56,217 nt of DNA from JBBQER01 sp052148155 (GCA_052148155.1 JBKQIY010000232.1:1-56217); one strand, 5' to 3'; shown: positions 8,180 to 17,346, counted from the stretch's first letter. Notes: generated by a model not told the origin, from the letters alone. Made by a program: numbers and translations.

Positions 8180-10099
8180 TTAGGAGATAACCAGCGTGAA
8201 GTTCTGCGAGGCCGTCCGGCCCGTCGCGTTCGACGCCGTGATCGAGAGACGATACGTGCGGCTGCGACGTGAGGCACCCGAGATCGTGGCCGTGCCGTCG
8301 GCACCGCCTGAGATAGTGACCCCGTTGGGCAAGTTTCCCGAAATCTGGATCGTGGGGGCCGGGCTACCGGTCGCGCTGACGACGAAGCTGAACGACTGGT
8401 TTGCAGGAACTGTGTAGCTCGACGGGCTGGTGATCGCCGGCGCTGAGCTCGATGATGCCGACGTGACCGTGATCACTTGCTGTATCTGCGCTGCCGGCGC
8501 GTACGTCGCGGTCCCGGCCTGGTTGGCGTCGATGATGCAGGTGCCGACGGCGGCAAAGGTCACGGTGCCGTGCGAGAGTGTGCACGACGAGCCCGAGGTC
8601 GGATCGATGCTCAGCACCACCGGCTGACCCGACGGCCCGCCCGTCGCCGCGACCGGGTACGTCGCGCCGACCGCGGCGGTCGCCGGCGCCGTCGTGGTGA
8701 AGGGCACCATTTGCGGCGCCGGCGTCGATGAATTCGAGGTGACCGTGATCTCTTGTTGTACCTGCGGTGCCGGCGCGTACCCCGCGTTCCCGGCCTGGTT
8801 GGCGTCGATGACGCAGGTACCGACCGATGCGAAGGTCACGGTGTTACTTCTCCGGGAAAGTGTGCACGCTGAGCCCGAGGTCGGATCGATGCTCAGCACC
8901 ACCGGCTGACCCGACGGCCCGCCCGTCGCCGCGACCGAGTACGTCGCGCCGACCGCGGCGGTCGCCGGCGCCGTCGTGGTGAACGTGACCGCCTGCGGGA
9001 CCGGCGTCGACGCGGCGCCCGTTCCCGAAGCGTCCGTGAGTTCCTGACTCCAGTAGGTGGGCAGCGCCCCGTACGGGTTCGGGAGGTTCTGATCGGTGAC
9101 GTACACCTCACCGAATCCGTCGTCGGCCAGCGCGGTCAGAGTCGATGGTAAGGAGGCGCCGGATGCGTCGTACACCACACCCCAAAATCGTCCCGGCGCG
9201 AAGTCGGCAGTCCACGACGGGAGCGGACCGGCGTCTGCGAGGTCGGCCGGCGAGCCTTCGAAACCGAGGATGACGTCGGCCGCGGCCATGTAGCACTGGT
9301 TGGTCGCCTCGCCGGGGTTGAGGATGGTGAGGTCAAGGCCAGGTTGCGTGTGGATGTAGGCGTAGAGCGGCGCGTAGTAGGACACTTCTGTGGAGCAGCT
9401 GGTTGAAGCTTCGTCGACGAAGATCCCGTTCACGTGGTACCAGGTCTCGTACTCGGAGATCTCTTGTTCGACCGTGCTGAGCGATCGCGACCCGTATGAC
9501 GTGTGGACGTAGCCGACGACGTCGACTCCTGCGCCTTGCGATGCCGTGACCTGTGACGCATAGTTCGGATCGGCCGCGGTGCCCGGCCCGCTGTTCGGGT
9601 TGATGATGGCAAGGTCGACAGGAGGGTGACCTGCGTCGATCTGCGACCACGCGGCGCCGGGGTAGATGTACGACGGGACCATGATCGAGGTGCCGCCGGT
9701 CCGGTAGGCGAACGTGTTGAGGGCGGTCGCGGCACTGATCTCGCCCGGCGTCGACACTGCCACGGCCCCGGTAATCGCGCTGCCGGTTGGCGACGCGCCC
9801 GCGGTCACCAAGAGAACTGTGTCGGACGCGACACTGAAACTGCTCGCGGCCACACCGGCGACCGTCACGGCAGTGGCGCCCGTGAACCCGGATCCCACGA
9901 CGGTGAGGGACGTGCCGCCACTGACCGGCCCCGAACGCGGCCAGATTGCGCTCACCACGGGCGTCGCCGAGTTGCCGAGCGCGAACGCCGGACCGGCGGC
10001 CGCAACGACGGTCGGCGCGGCCAGCAACACCGCAACGATCACGGCGAAACGGGCCATTCTCACCCGAGCCAGGTGCGGCGCCCGCTTTCGATAGGGCAC
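8180..10099 (-). CDS. Secreted spherulin-4-like protein with IPT/TIG and Ig-type repeats
   Basis: 639 residues. A basic N-terminus and a hydrophobic stretch ending near AFALG form a signal peptide; the GTG at 10099 or the ATG at 10057 may start it. Residues 45-130 are an IPT/TIG domain (IWPRSGPVSGGTSLTVVGSGF). Residues 135-350 match the spherulation-specific family 4 domain, a TIM-barrel related to glycosidases (MVPSYIYPGAAW, INPNSGPG, VVGYVHTSYGSR, GIFVDEAS). Two almost identical repeats of about 90 residues follow, then a putative Ig domain rich in SPAPTIQISG and SGASRRSRTYRL. It is probably exported and acts on, or binds, extracellular polysaccharide. The enzymatic activity of such domains is poorly defined. 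Confidence 0.85.
   Translation of the reverse strand: MPYRKRAPHLARVRMARFAVIVAVLLAAPTVVAAAGPAFALGNSATPVVSAIWPRSGPVSGGTSLTVVGSGFTGATAVTVAGVAASSFSVASDTVLLVTAGASPTGSAITGAVAVSTPGEISAATALNTFAYRTGGTSIMVPSYIYPGAAWSQIDAGHPPVDLAIINPNSGPGTAADPNYASQVTASQGAGVDVVGYVHTSYGSRSLSTVEQEISEYETWYHVNGIFVDEASTSCSTEVSYYAPLYAYIHTQPGLDLTILNPGEATNQCYMAAADVILGFEGSPADLADAGPLPSWTADFAPGRFWGVVYDASGASLPSTLTALADDGFGEVYVTDQNLPNPYGALPTYWSQELTDASGTGAASTPVPQAVTFTTTAPATAAVGATYSVAATGGPSGQPVVLSIDPTSGSACTLSRRSNTVTFASVGTCVIDANQAGNAGYAPAPQVQQEITVTSNSSTPAPQMVPFTTTAPATAAVGATYPVAATGGPSGQPVVLSIDPTSGSSCTLSHGTVTFAAVGTCIIDANQAGTATYAPAAQIQQVITVTSASSSSAPAITSPSSYTVPANQSFSFVVSATGSPAPTIQISGNLPNGVTISGGADGTATISGASRRSRTYRLSITASNATGRTASQNFTLVIS
8463..8989 (-). 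repeat. Two near-identical in-gene repeats, period about 276-282 bp
   Basis: Copy one spans about 8463-8707 and copy two about 8739-8989. Roughly 115 bases of each (from about 8589 and 8871) are almost identical at the DNA level, while the flanks differ by many substitutions and a 6-bp offset. Each copy encodes the TTTAPATAAVGATY and SIDPTSGS segments of the secreted protein. The local identity suggests gene conversion or recent duplication. Confidence 0.85.
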
Positions 10100-10165
10100 C
10101 TAGCGGACTGTACAGATACACGCTTTCGGTGGCAAACCGCGCGCGAGCCGCGGCGGACGGTTCGC

Positions 10166-10195
10166 TTGTCAACTAGTGTTGCGCAATACGTATTG
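10166..10195 (+). promoter_or_regulatory. Palindrome and possible promoter upstream of the ANTAR gene
   Basis: CAATACGTATTG at 10184-10195 is a perfect 12-bp palindrome in the gap between the divergent spherulin-like and ANTAR genes. TTGTCA at 10166-10171 could be a -35 element, placing the -10 inside the palindrome. A repressor bound there could block transcription. This is pattern reading only. Confidence 0.35.
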
Positions 10196-10250
10196 ACTGT
10201 TCAACGTCCGTCACGGTCGGGATTCCTCGGCCCTCACCAGCGAGGGAAAC

Positions 10251-10439
10251 GTGCCCGCCAGCGAAGAACACAACCCGCAGGTGAGTCAGGCCTCGGGAAT
10301 GGTGTCGGTGCAAGCAGAATGCACGGTCGAAGAGGCATTGGCGTTGATGAAAGACCGCGCTCGAGTGTCAGGGCAGAGCCTCGCCGAAGTCGCGGCCGCC
10401 ACAGTGGAACGCCGCATTCGATTCGGACCGGCCACGTAG
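10251..10439 (+). CDS. Stand-alone ANTAR-type RNA-binding protein
   Basis: 62 residues from a GTG preceded by GAGGG. Almost the whole protein is the ANTAR helical bundle. QASGMVSVQ and EEALALMKDRAR are followed by SLAEVAAATVERRIRF, the same pattern that ends actinobacterial GAF-ANTAR regulators. ANTAR domains bind paired RNA stem-loops and prevent transcription termination. Normally they are fused to a GAF or receiver domain in proteins of about 200-250 residues. Here there is no room for a sensor upstream, so the protein is either a naturally minimal form or the relic of a longer regulator. Binding targets are unknown. Confidence 0.7.
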   Translation: MPASEEHNPQVSQASGMVSVQAECTVEEALALMKDRARVSGQSLAEVAAATVERRIRFGPAT

Positions 10440-10583
10440 TCTCGCTTCGCGGGGAAATCCGTGTCGGCAGAGGTCGAACCGCGCGGGCGGTTGCCGTGGG
10501 CGGCGGCGTCGGCTGCACAGCAATGTTCCGGTCGTCTGTCGCCGTCATCGACGTCGTCGCGTCGGTCGATCGTTCGAACCCCT

Positions 10584-10775
10584 TCAGAGCACTGAAACCA
10601 CCAGGAGAGCGACTCCGACCGGCACGAGGACGAGCCCGAGGCGCCGGAGCCGACGCCACAGCGGGGCCAACCGAGGTGCGGCGACCCGCAGCATGACGAA
10701 ACCGACGAAGCTCGAAACCAAGCCGGCAATTCCCAAAAATACGCACAGTCCGCCGATACCTCGTACGACCTCCAT
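10584..10775 (-). CDS. Small protein with two membrane helices
   Basis: 63 residues with two hydrophobic segments (GLCVFLGIAGLVSSFVGFV and LVLVPVGVALLVVSVL), separated by a basic loop RLAPLWRRLRRLG that would face the cytoplasm. GAAGG lies upstream of the ATG. No family is recognised. Composition and the paired helices suggest a real gene. It lies just downstream of the PPK2 gene on the same strand and may be cotranscribed. Confidence 0.5.
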   Translation of the reverse strand: MEVVRGIGGLCVFLGIAGLVSSFVGFVMLRVAAPRLAPLWRRLRRLGLVLVPVGVALLVVSVL

Positions 10776-10841
10776 GGTGTCAACCTTCCGCGAAGTCTGC
10801 AGGTGCCGGGGCGCGCTCCTCGTCGCCGAGCTGTTCCGAGG

Positions 10842-11717
10842 TCATTGCACCACGAATCGGATCGGGACCCATGTCTGACTGTCGATCGGTGGGCGTTGGT
10901 AGGAGCGCTGTTGTCGTGGTGGGAGCTCGACCGGTTCATGTGGGACAGTTTCATACGGAATTGCGCTGAGGAGGTGACTGATGATGTTGAGCCGTGCGGC
11001 CTTCTTATTGTCGGCGTCGACAACATGCCAGGGCGCTTCTTTGATGTCGGTGTACGAGAACATCTCGTCTTTCGCCTCGGCGTAGTCAATCCAGCGGGCC
11101 CGAGCTTCGAGGTCCATCGGGCTGAGCTTCCATCGCTTGCCGGGGTTGTTGATCCGGTCGGTGAACCGACGCTCTTGCTCATCGTCGCTCAGCGAGAGCC
11201 AGTACTTGACCACAACGATGCCGGACCGAACTAGCGCGCGCTCGAGAAGCGGGCAGGTTCGAAGGAAGTCTGCATGCTCCTCCTCGGTGCAGAAGCCCAT
11301 GACCCGCTCGACCCCGGCGCGGTTGTACCAGCTGCGGTCGAAAAGAACGATTTCGCCGGCGGCGGGAAGATGTGCGATGTACCGCTGGAAGTACCACTGT
11401 GTCCGTTCGCGTTCGGTCGGCGTGCCGAGTGCCACGACCCGGCAGTAGCGCGCATTGAGGCGCTCCATGATCCGCTTGATGGTGCCGCCCTTGCCGGCAG
11501 TGTCGCGACCCTCGAAGATCACGATCACTCGGAGACCGTGGTAGACGATCCATTCCTGCATGAGCACAAGCTCGGTCTGCAGGCGAGCGAGCTCCTTTTC
11601 GTATCCGCTCCCGGAGAGGATCGTTGGATCATCTCGACCAGGAAACGGCATCGGCGCGACCGCCATCTTCTTCCCGCTTCCGTTGGGCCGGCTCGTCTTG
11701 GTGGAGTCCTTCGCCAT
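10842..11717 (-). CDS. ppk2: Polyphosphate kinase 2 family protein
   Basis: 291 residues from MAKDSTK. The Walker A loop is FEGRDTAGKGGT near residue 67, with the family's lid segment (ALGTPTERERTQWYFQRY) and Walker B LFDRSWYNRAGVERV. PPK2 enzymes transfer phosphate between polyphosphate and nucleotides, either making ATP/GTP from polyphosphate or the reverse. The subclass (ADP- or AMP-using) cannot be settled by eye. The frame is open upstream to 12020, but that overlaps the adenylate kinase coding region on the other strand, so the ATG at 11717 is the sensible start. Adenylate kinase is transcribed divergently from 130 bp away. Confidence 0.93.
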   Translation of the reverse strand: MAKDSTKTSRPNGSGKKMAVAPMPFPGRDDPTILSGSGYEKELARLQTELVLMQEWIVYHGLRVIVIFEGRDTAGKGGTIKRIMERLNARYCRVVALGTPTERERTQWYFQRYIAHLPAAGEIVLFDRSWYNRAGVERVMGFCTEEEHADFLRTCPLLERALVRSGIVVVKYWLSLSDDEQERRFTDRINNPGKRWKLSPMDLEARARWIDYAEAKDEMFSYTDIKEAPWHVVDADNKKAARLNIISHLLSAIPYETVPHEPVELPPRQQRSYQRPPIDSQTWVPIRFVVQ

Positions 11718-11846
11718 GGGTGCCCAGCGTACGGAGGTCCTGGACCACTCGGATTGCAGACCCGTGAACGTCGGATTTCGAGCTCTGCGCGAGGAGTGGG
11801 TCGCCGTTAGGCTTGCGCTATCGACAGCTCGGTACGATGAAGGCTC

Positions 11847-12500
11847 GTGCGCAAGTTCATCATCATGGGGATCCAAGGAAGCGGCAAAGGCACGCAGGCA
11901 AAGCTGCTGGCCGACGACCTCGACCTCGAACACCTCAGCGTCGGCGACATCTTCCGCTGGAACGTGCAACACCACACCAAGCTCGGTGCCCAAGTGAGGC
12001 GCATCATCGCCGCCGGACACCTAGTGGACGACGACCTCGTCGAGTCCGTTGTCCGAGACCGTCTCGCCGAACACGATTGGAACTTCGGATTCATCATCGA
12101 CGGTTTCCCGCGCAATGCCCGCCAAGCCGAGTTCTTCCTCGAGAGCTACGACATCGATGGGGTGATCAATCTGGCGATGCCCGACGAAGAAGTACAGCGT
12201 CGCGTCCTGGCACGTCGACTGTGCTCCCGATGCGGCCTCGACTACAACCTGATGTTAGATCGGCCGAAGCAGACCGACATCTGCGACGTGTGCGGGGGCG
12301 ACCTCGTCGCAAGAGCCGACGACAACCCGGCCGCGCTGGCGGTGAGGTTGTCCGACTATCACGAACAGACTCGACCGGTGATCGAGATCTTCCAACGCAA
12401 GGAGTTCGTCGCCACGATCGACGCGACCCGCCCCGTCAGCGACGTACAAACTGCCATCCGCGAGAGGTTCGCCATCGCGGGTTCGCACGCGGCGCCTTAG
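11847..12500 (+). CDS. adk: Adenylate kinase with zinc-type lid
   Basis: 217 residues from GTG, with GAAGG upstream. The P-loop is GIQGSGKGTQ at residues 8-17. LSVGDIFRWN and IIDGFPRN are the AMP-binding motifs. The lid carries four cysteines, CSRC and CDVC (about residues 125-148), which in this family bind zinc. It converts ATP plus AMP to two ADP. The location is odd: adk usually sits next to secY in the ribosomal protein cluster, while this copy is alone and divergent from PPK2. It may be a second adenylate kinase dedicated to recycling AMP/ADP with polyphosphate. Whether a second adk exists elsewhere is not visible here. Confidence 0.92.
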   Translation: MRKFIIMGIQGSGKGTQAKLLADDLDLEHLSVGDIFRWNVQHHTKLGAQVRRIIAAGHLVDDDLVESVVRDRLAEHDWNFGFIIDGFPRNARQAEFFLESYDIDGVINLAMPDEEVQRRVLARRLCSRCGLDYNLMLDRPKQTDICDVCGGDLVARADDNPAALAVRLSDYHEQTRPVIEIFQRKEFVATIDATRPVSDVQTAIRERFAIAGSHAAP

Positions 12501-12501
12501 T

Positions 12502-12536
12502 CGCCCGGCCTCGTTGGTTGGGATCCGAGGCGGGCG
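12502..12536 (+). terminator. Hairpin after adenylate kinase
   Basis: CGCCCGGCCTCG at 12502-12513 pairs with CGAGGCGGGCG at 12526-12536 around a 12-base loop, with one bulged G. It begins one base after the adk stop codon. There is no T-run, as is common for actinobacterial terminators. Confidence 0.5.
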
Positions 12537-12783
12537 GGTACCGGACTGGGGAAGCACTGAGCGGGCAGGCCAATGAGCCTCGACCGACCGTCACGCCCAC
12601 CATCCAGAACTCGCCGTCACGTGACGACGGGCGAATGCATCGGACCGGTGCGCGAGACTCAGACCGTGACCGTAGGACCCGGAACCAACTCACGTCCGTC
12701 AACACCGATCGCGAGGACCTGGCCCGGGACTACATCAGAGCCGATCCCGAGCCTTCCTGCGCGGGGCGACAGATCGTGACGCG

Positions 12784-14397
12784 ATGAACGGTGCGGTCGC
12801 GTCAGTTGATCGTCAACCGAGTCGGTTCGCACAAGTTCGGACCGGTGAGTGGTCAGGCGCGTTGGTCGCCTGTGCGATCGCGGCCGGATTGGCGTTGGTC
12901 GCCATCGCGATGGACTGGCGGGGCTCGGACCTCCCCGCCCAGCTGTTCCGAGTCGAGCTGTTCCGTCAAGAAGGCTTCGTCTTGTGGAACAACCAGTGGT
13001 TCTCCGGTATCCCGACGCTCGATTACTCAGTGCTGTCGCCCGTTCTTGGTGCGTTGACCGGGCCGATCGCACTTTGCGCGGCGAGTGGCGTCGTGTCCGC
13101 GTTCTTGTTTCATCGTCTCGTCCATCAGGCGTTCGGCGCGTCAGCGCGCGTCGGGTCGATCTGGTTCGCGACGAGCACAGTCACGAACCTCATCGTCGGA
13201 CGCGTCACGTTCGCGTTAGGGATCACGTTCGCACTCGCTGCTGTTCTCGCGATTCAGCGGAACCGGACTGCGCTCGGCGTGCCGTGCGCGCTCCTCTGTG
13301 CGCTGGTCAGTCCGGTCGCCGGATTGTTCCTCGCGGTCGTGGCATGCGCCTGGGGTTTCGCTCGTCCATCTGCGAGAACTGCGGCGTGGCTCATCGGCGT
13401 GACCGGCATCGTGCCAGTATTGGTCATTGCGGCGGTGTTTCCGAGTCCCGGCGCTCAGCCGTATGAACTTTGGGCGTTCGGATGCGACCTCGGGTTGTGC
13501 GTGCTGTTCTGGTTAGTTGTACCGGAGCGCTACTCGGCGCTGCGATGGCCGGCTGCGGTCTACGCGGTCGTGCTCATCGCCACCAAAACGTTCGCGTCCC
13601 CGCTGGGTGGAAACGTCAGCAGATTGAATCAATACGCGGCGGGACCGTTGCTCGCGTGCGCCCTGTGGGAATACCGGCGTGCGCTGGTCGTCGTGTTGGC
13701 GATCCCGTTGCTGTTCTGGCAATGGTTCCCGACCGTCGACACAATCGTATTCGCGCGGAATGACCCGTCGACCCACCGTGCATACTACGAACCGTTGCTG
13801 CACTACCTCAGCGCCCAACCTCACACGCTCGGTCGAATCGAGATTCCCGACACGTATCGGCACTGGGAAGCTGCCTTCGTGGCACCCCAATTCCCGCTGG
13901 CGCGTGGATGGGAGCGTCAACTCGATTATGCATATGACGCCCAGTTCTATAACGGCACGTTGACGGCGGGCAGCTTTCGCGTATGGCTGTCCCAGAACGC
14001 CGTGCAATATGTCGCCCTGCCGGACGTGAAGCTGGATCCGTCGTCAACAATTGAAGCCAAACTCCTCAAAAGCGGACTGCCGTACCTACAACCGGTCTGG
14101 CACAACCAGCACTGGCAGGTGTGGCGCTTTCGGGACTACCACGGCCTCGTCGACGGACCCGCACGGCTGGTATCCGTCGGTGCCGACACCTTCACTCTTG
14201 ACGTCACTGGACCGGGCGTCGTGACGGTACACATCCACGACTCGCCGCACTGGGCGGTACAAGGGCACGGCTGTACCAACGCCAGCCCGGACGGATGGAC
14301 CCAGCTCGTTGGTCTCGACCGCGGCAACGTTCGCGTTGGACAGGCGTTTCGTGGCACACGATGCGACTTCGACACCAAGCCGCCGGCGCGCAGCTAG
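12784..14397 (+). CDS. Large polytopic membrane protein, GT-C-like
   Basis: 537 residues with about nine to eleven hydrophobic segments over residues 25-320, then a soluble C-terminal domain of about 210 residues. The first extracytoplasmic loop has LWNNQWFSGIPTLDYS, a tryptophan-rich motif followed by a Pro/Asp pair, similar to membrane proteins annotated as PTPS-related or GT-C transferases. No sugar donor motif is clear. The soluble part is rich in aromatic residues (HNQHWQVWRFRDYHG) and ends in a beta-rich segment (GPGVVTVHIHDSPHWA) that may bind carbohydrate or lipid. It is probably a cell-envelope glycan or lipid enzyme. It stands alone. Confidence 0.68.
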   Translation: MNGAVASVDRQPSRFAQVRTGEWSGALVACAIAAGLALVAIAMDWRGSDLPAQLFRVELFRQEGFVLWNNQWFSGIPTLDYSVLSPVLGALTGPIALCAASGVVSAFLFHRLVHQAFGASARVGSIWFATSTVTNLIVGRVTFALGITFALAAVLAIQRNRTALGVPCALLCALVSPVAGLFLAVVACAWGFARPSARTAAWLIGVTGIVPVLVIAAVFPSPGAQPYELWAFGCDLGLCVLFWLVVPERYSALRWPAAVYAVVLIATKTFASPLGGNVSRLNQYAAGPLLACALWEYRRALVVVLAIPLLFWQWFPTVDTIVFARNDPSTHRAYYEPLLHYLSAQPHTLGRIEIPDTYRHWEAAFVAPQFPLARGWERQLDYAYDAQFYNGTLTAGSFRVWLSQNAVQYVALPDVKLDPSSTIEAKLLKSGLPYLQPVWHNQHWQVWRFRDYHGLVDGPARLVSVGADTFTLDVTGPGVVTVHIHDSPHWAVQGHGCTNASPDGWTQLVGLDRGNVRVGQAFRGTRCDFDTKPPARS

Positions 14398-15000
14398 CCA
14401 AAGTTTCGCCGCGTCGCCTGAGCCTTCCCGTCGCGTCGAGCCGTCGCTCAAGACCCTGCGGACGACCGGCCGGGTCAACCTGGACAGCAAGCCAGGATGT
14501 ACCGGTGCGCCACCGTGAGCACGGACGAACCGGAGAAACTCATCGAACAGCGCCCTGGGGGACGAGTGGTGCACGTCGGAACCGAGATCGTGCTCGTAGG
14601 AGGATCGATCGCGACCGACCGCGAGAAGTCACATCGAGTTCAGCCTCGGGTAGTGGCCCGGCTCGCCCCACGTTCGAACCCGACCGGATCACGATGCAGC
14701 AGTCCCGGATCTGCCAACCCGCATCGCACGCGGCGCTGCTCAGATTCGCGCAAGCATCCCGACACGACGACGCCGAAAGACCGACTCTGCCGGCGGACTC
14801 GTATCCAGCTGTGGGATCGGCCATCACGCGACCGATCTCCTGATGGCGTCAGCGGTTCCCGCTTCGTCGTGAACACGACCCGTCATCGCCGATGTCTCCA
14901 GGTTCCCCGATCAGGCCGGGTCGGCATAGCCACAACATCGCCGCCGCGTCGCCGCCTCATGTCGCTCGATTCCGCGGAATCGGAGCCGGTCACGTTCGCG
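14398..15000. other. 603-bp gap without a clear gene
   Basis: A frame from the GTG at 14515 reads STDEPEKLIEQ and VVHVGTEIVLVGG and looks coding for about 45 residues, then becomes arginine/serine-rich. A second frame nearby ends plausibly at 14841. These may be remains of a small decayed gene, but I cannot identify it. No hairpin or promoter is clear. Confidence 0.3.
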
Positions 15001-16632
15001 TCAGGCATCCTCGGCGGCGGACGGGAGCGCGGCCAGCGCGGTTTCCTTTGCCCAGCGGTAGTCAGGTTTACCCGACGGTGATCGAACCGTGGCCTCGACG
15101 AATACCACGGCGCGCGGCACTTTGTAGCCAGCGAGGTGCTGACGGCAATGGTCCTGCAGCTCGGACAGCTCCGGCGGGACGTCCGAGTGTTCCGGTCGCA
15201 GCTCGACGACGGCGGTGACCTGTGAGCCGAAGCGTCGGTTCGGTGTGCCGACCACCGTCGCGTCGAACACTGCGGGGTGACGTTTGAGCGCCTTCTCTAC
15301 CTCTTCGGGGAAAATCTTCTCGCCCCCCGAGTTGATCGACACCGAGCCCCGGCCGTACACAGCGATCGAACCGTCAGGATCCACCGACGCCAAGTCGCCG
15401 GGCACCGCATAGCGGACCCCGTCGATAACCGGAAACGTCGCCGCGGTCTTCGCCGGGTCGTTGTAGTAGCCGAGCGGAATGTGTCCGCTGTTCGCGAGCA
15501 TCCCGACACGCCCGTCGCCCGGACGGCACAGCGTGCCGTCGTCGGCGATCACGACGTTCGTCGCTTCCATGTCGAACCGAGGGGCGCCATCGGCACCGGT
15601 GCCGGTGAGCCGGCCCTGTCCACCGGTCTCCGACGCGCCGAACCCGTCGTGGACGAAAGTCTTCGGGAGTAGCCGAGCGAGATCGTCCTTCACCGACGGC
15701 GACAGGATCGCGCCGCCAGATCCGTATACGAGAAGCGATGACAAGTCGTAGTCATCCGCGCCGCACGATTCGAGGAGGTCGACGATGGGGCGCGCGTACG
15801 CGTCGCCGATTGTCATCAACAGACTGACGCGCTCCTCGCCGATGACTCGCAGGGCGAACGCCGGGTCGAAGCCGAGGTCGCGGATCAACACGCTGAACGA
15901 GCCAGCGAGGATGGCGGAGAAGGCAAGCCAGAACCCGCCGCCGTGCATGAGCGGACAGAGAGTGAGTGTGCCCGGGAGCGGTGAGCCCGCGCGAGCCCGC
16001 GCCGCGACGTCGTCGAGATCCTTGACCGGTTCGATGCCAAGCAACGGATTGCCGCTGCCACCGATAGCCGAAAGGTAGATGTCCTCCTGCCGCCACATGA
16101 CGCCCTTCGGCATGCCGGTCGTTCCGCCGGTCCAGAGGGCGTACCGATCGTCGGGCGAGCGTTCGCCGACGTCAGGGTTGGTGTCCGGCTGGTCCGCAAG
16201 CAAGACCTCGTATCGCTCGTCGACGACGACGAGCGGACATGGCCACTCCAGCGTCGCGGCCGCCCGGGCGGCCCGTTCCTCAAGATCGGGCTCCGTGAAC
16301 ACCACTTTCAAGTCGGCGTTGTCGAAGAGGTACGTCAATTCGTCGTCCACGTAGCGGAAGTTCACGTTGATCGGAACCGCGCGCACCTTGTAGGCCGCCA
16401 GTGTCGCTTCGACGTACTGGTTGCCGTCATAGAGATGGCAGCCGACGTGGTCACCTTCGCCGATTCCCAGCGCGGCGAGGGCATGAGCCAGCCGGTTCAC
16501 GCGAGCATTGAGCTCGGCAAAGGAAAAACGCGGCTCGTCGCGGGTGTCGCGACTGCGTACGACCAACGCCGGCCGGTCGGGGACCGCCGCCACGACTGTC
16601 TCGAAGATGTCTGCAATATTCAGTCCACTCAT
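15001..16632 (-). CDS. Acyl-CoA synthetase (AMP-binding, FadD-like)
   Basis: 543 residues with ANL-superfamily motifs: the P-loop LWTGGTTGMPKGVMW (near 170), the adenine-binding GFGASETGG, the hinge YGRGSVSINSGGEKIFPEEVE, and the C-terminal catalytic lysine in RSPSGKPDYRWAKE. It activates a carboxylic acid to its acyl-CoA using ATP. The sequence type matches the actinobacterial acyl-CoA synthetases that serve fatty-acid or steroid side-chain degradation; the substrate is inferred only. An acyl-CoA dehydrogenase lies 0.5 kb upstream on the same strand and may act on its product. Confidence 0.92.
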   Translation of the reverse strand: MSGLNIADIFETVVAAVPDRPALVVRSRDTRDEPRFSFAELNARVNRLAHALAALGIGEGDHVGCHLYDGNQYVEATLAAYKVRAVPINVNFRYVDDELTYLFDNADLKVVFTEPDLEERAARAAATLEWPCPLVVVDERYEVLLADQPDTNPDVGERSPDDRYALWTGGTTGMPKGVMWRQEDIYLSAIGGSGNPLLGIEPVKDLDDVAARARAGSPLPGTLTLCPLMHGGGFWLAFSAILAGSFSVLIRDLGFDPAFALRVIGEERVSLLMTIGDAYARPIVDLLESCGADDYDLSSLLVYGSGGAILSPSVKDDLARLLPKTFVHDGFGASETGGQGRLTGTGADGAPRFDMEATNVVIADDGTLCRPGDGRVGMLANSGHIPLGYYNDPAKTAATFPVIDGVRYAVPGDLASVDPDGSIAVYGRGSVSINSGGEKIFPEEVEKALKRHPAVFDATVVGTPNRRFGSQVTAVVELRPEHSDVPPELSELQDHCRQHLAGYKVPRAVVFVEATVRSPSGKPDYRWAKETALAALPSAAEDA

Positions 16633-17142
16633 CGGGGCGTCATCTCACATCTCGTTTCCGGGGCACCGACAGGTCTTCGTTGGAGTAGAGGTCATGTGCG
16701 CCGAAGAATCTTTCGAGGCGCGCACGGTGGCGACTGCATCGATATTCGTCGTGTTCGGAACCTGCCTCGCGCGTATCGGAGGCGTCAATGCGTCCCCATT
16801 CAGCTCGCCTGGGATCATAGGCACTTCGAACCCGATCACGGTCGGACAGGTGTGGGTCGCGGGACGGACGACGTCGTTGACGTTCGACTGGCAGGACGAG
16901 TCAGCCGCCCAGGCCGCGTCCCTCGACGACGACCATGCCCGGGCGACTGCAGCTCGGGGTCGCCTCGGGCAATGGCATACCGGCGAAGGTTGGGTCCGAT
17001 ATGCAGTGCGGGGCGTTGGACGACCCGACCACCCGTTTCCGCACGTGAATAGGCTGCCTCAGCCCGCGCTGAACTCGGATTCGACGCTCTGTCAGCAGTC
17101 ATCCGCCCACGTCCGGCTCTGTCGTCTGGCATGGCGCCTCGT
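16633..17142. other. 510-bp gap without a clear gene
   Basis: It separates the acyl-CoA synthetase from the acyl-CoA dehydrogenase, both on the minus strand. A plus-strand frame around 16700-16950 has a hydrophobic stretch (SIFVVFGTCLARIGGV) but no ribosome site or recognisable domain. I regard the region as non-coding and likely to hold the synthetase promoter. Confidence 0.35.
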
Positions 17143-17346
17143 TCAGACCGGACCGGGCAGTGCGGGCAGGCCGAGAAGGATTCGCCCGACGCGGTCGTAG
17201 AAGCGGGCCGAGACCGTGATGTGTTTGGTCACGGCGTTGGCATCGCGCCAGCAGCGTTCGATCCCGTCACACTCGTAAAGGCCTGACGAACCCGCGGTGC
17301 GCGCCACAATGTCCGTGGCGTTCGCGGCGTATTCCGACCCGGTGAC
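17143..17346 (-). pseudogene. C-terminal end of acyl-CoA dehydrogenase, cut off by TAG
   Basis: Reading on in the same frame past the TAG at 17347-17349 gives 67 more codons, ending at TGA 17143-17145. They encode segments such as YAANATDIVARTAGSSGLYE and GIERCWRDANAVTKH, then RVGRILLGLPALP. This is the normal C-terminal helix region of the acyl-CoA dehydrogenase/HsaA-type hydroxylase family, including the Arg-Asp pair before the last helix. The frame is intact with no further stop, so a single base change separates it from the gene body. Confidence 0.8.

Noticed and set aside
11718..12020. N-terminal extension of the PPK2 frame
   Set aside because: It runs antisense through the adenylate kinase coding region and has no conserved residues; the ATG at 11717 gives normal PPK2 length.
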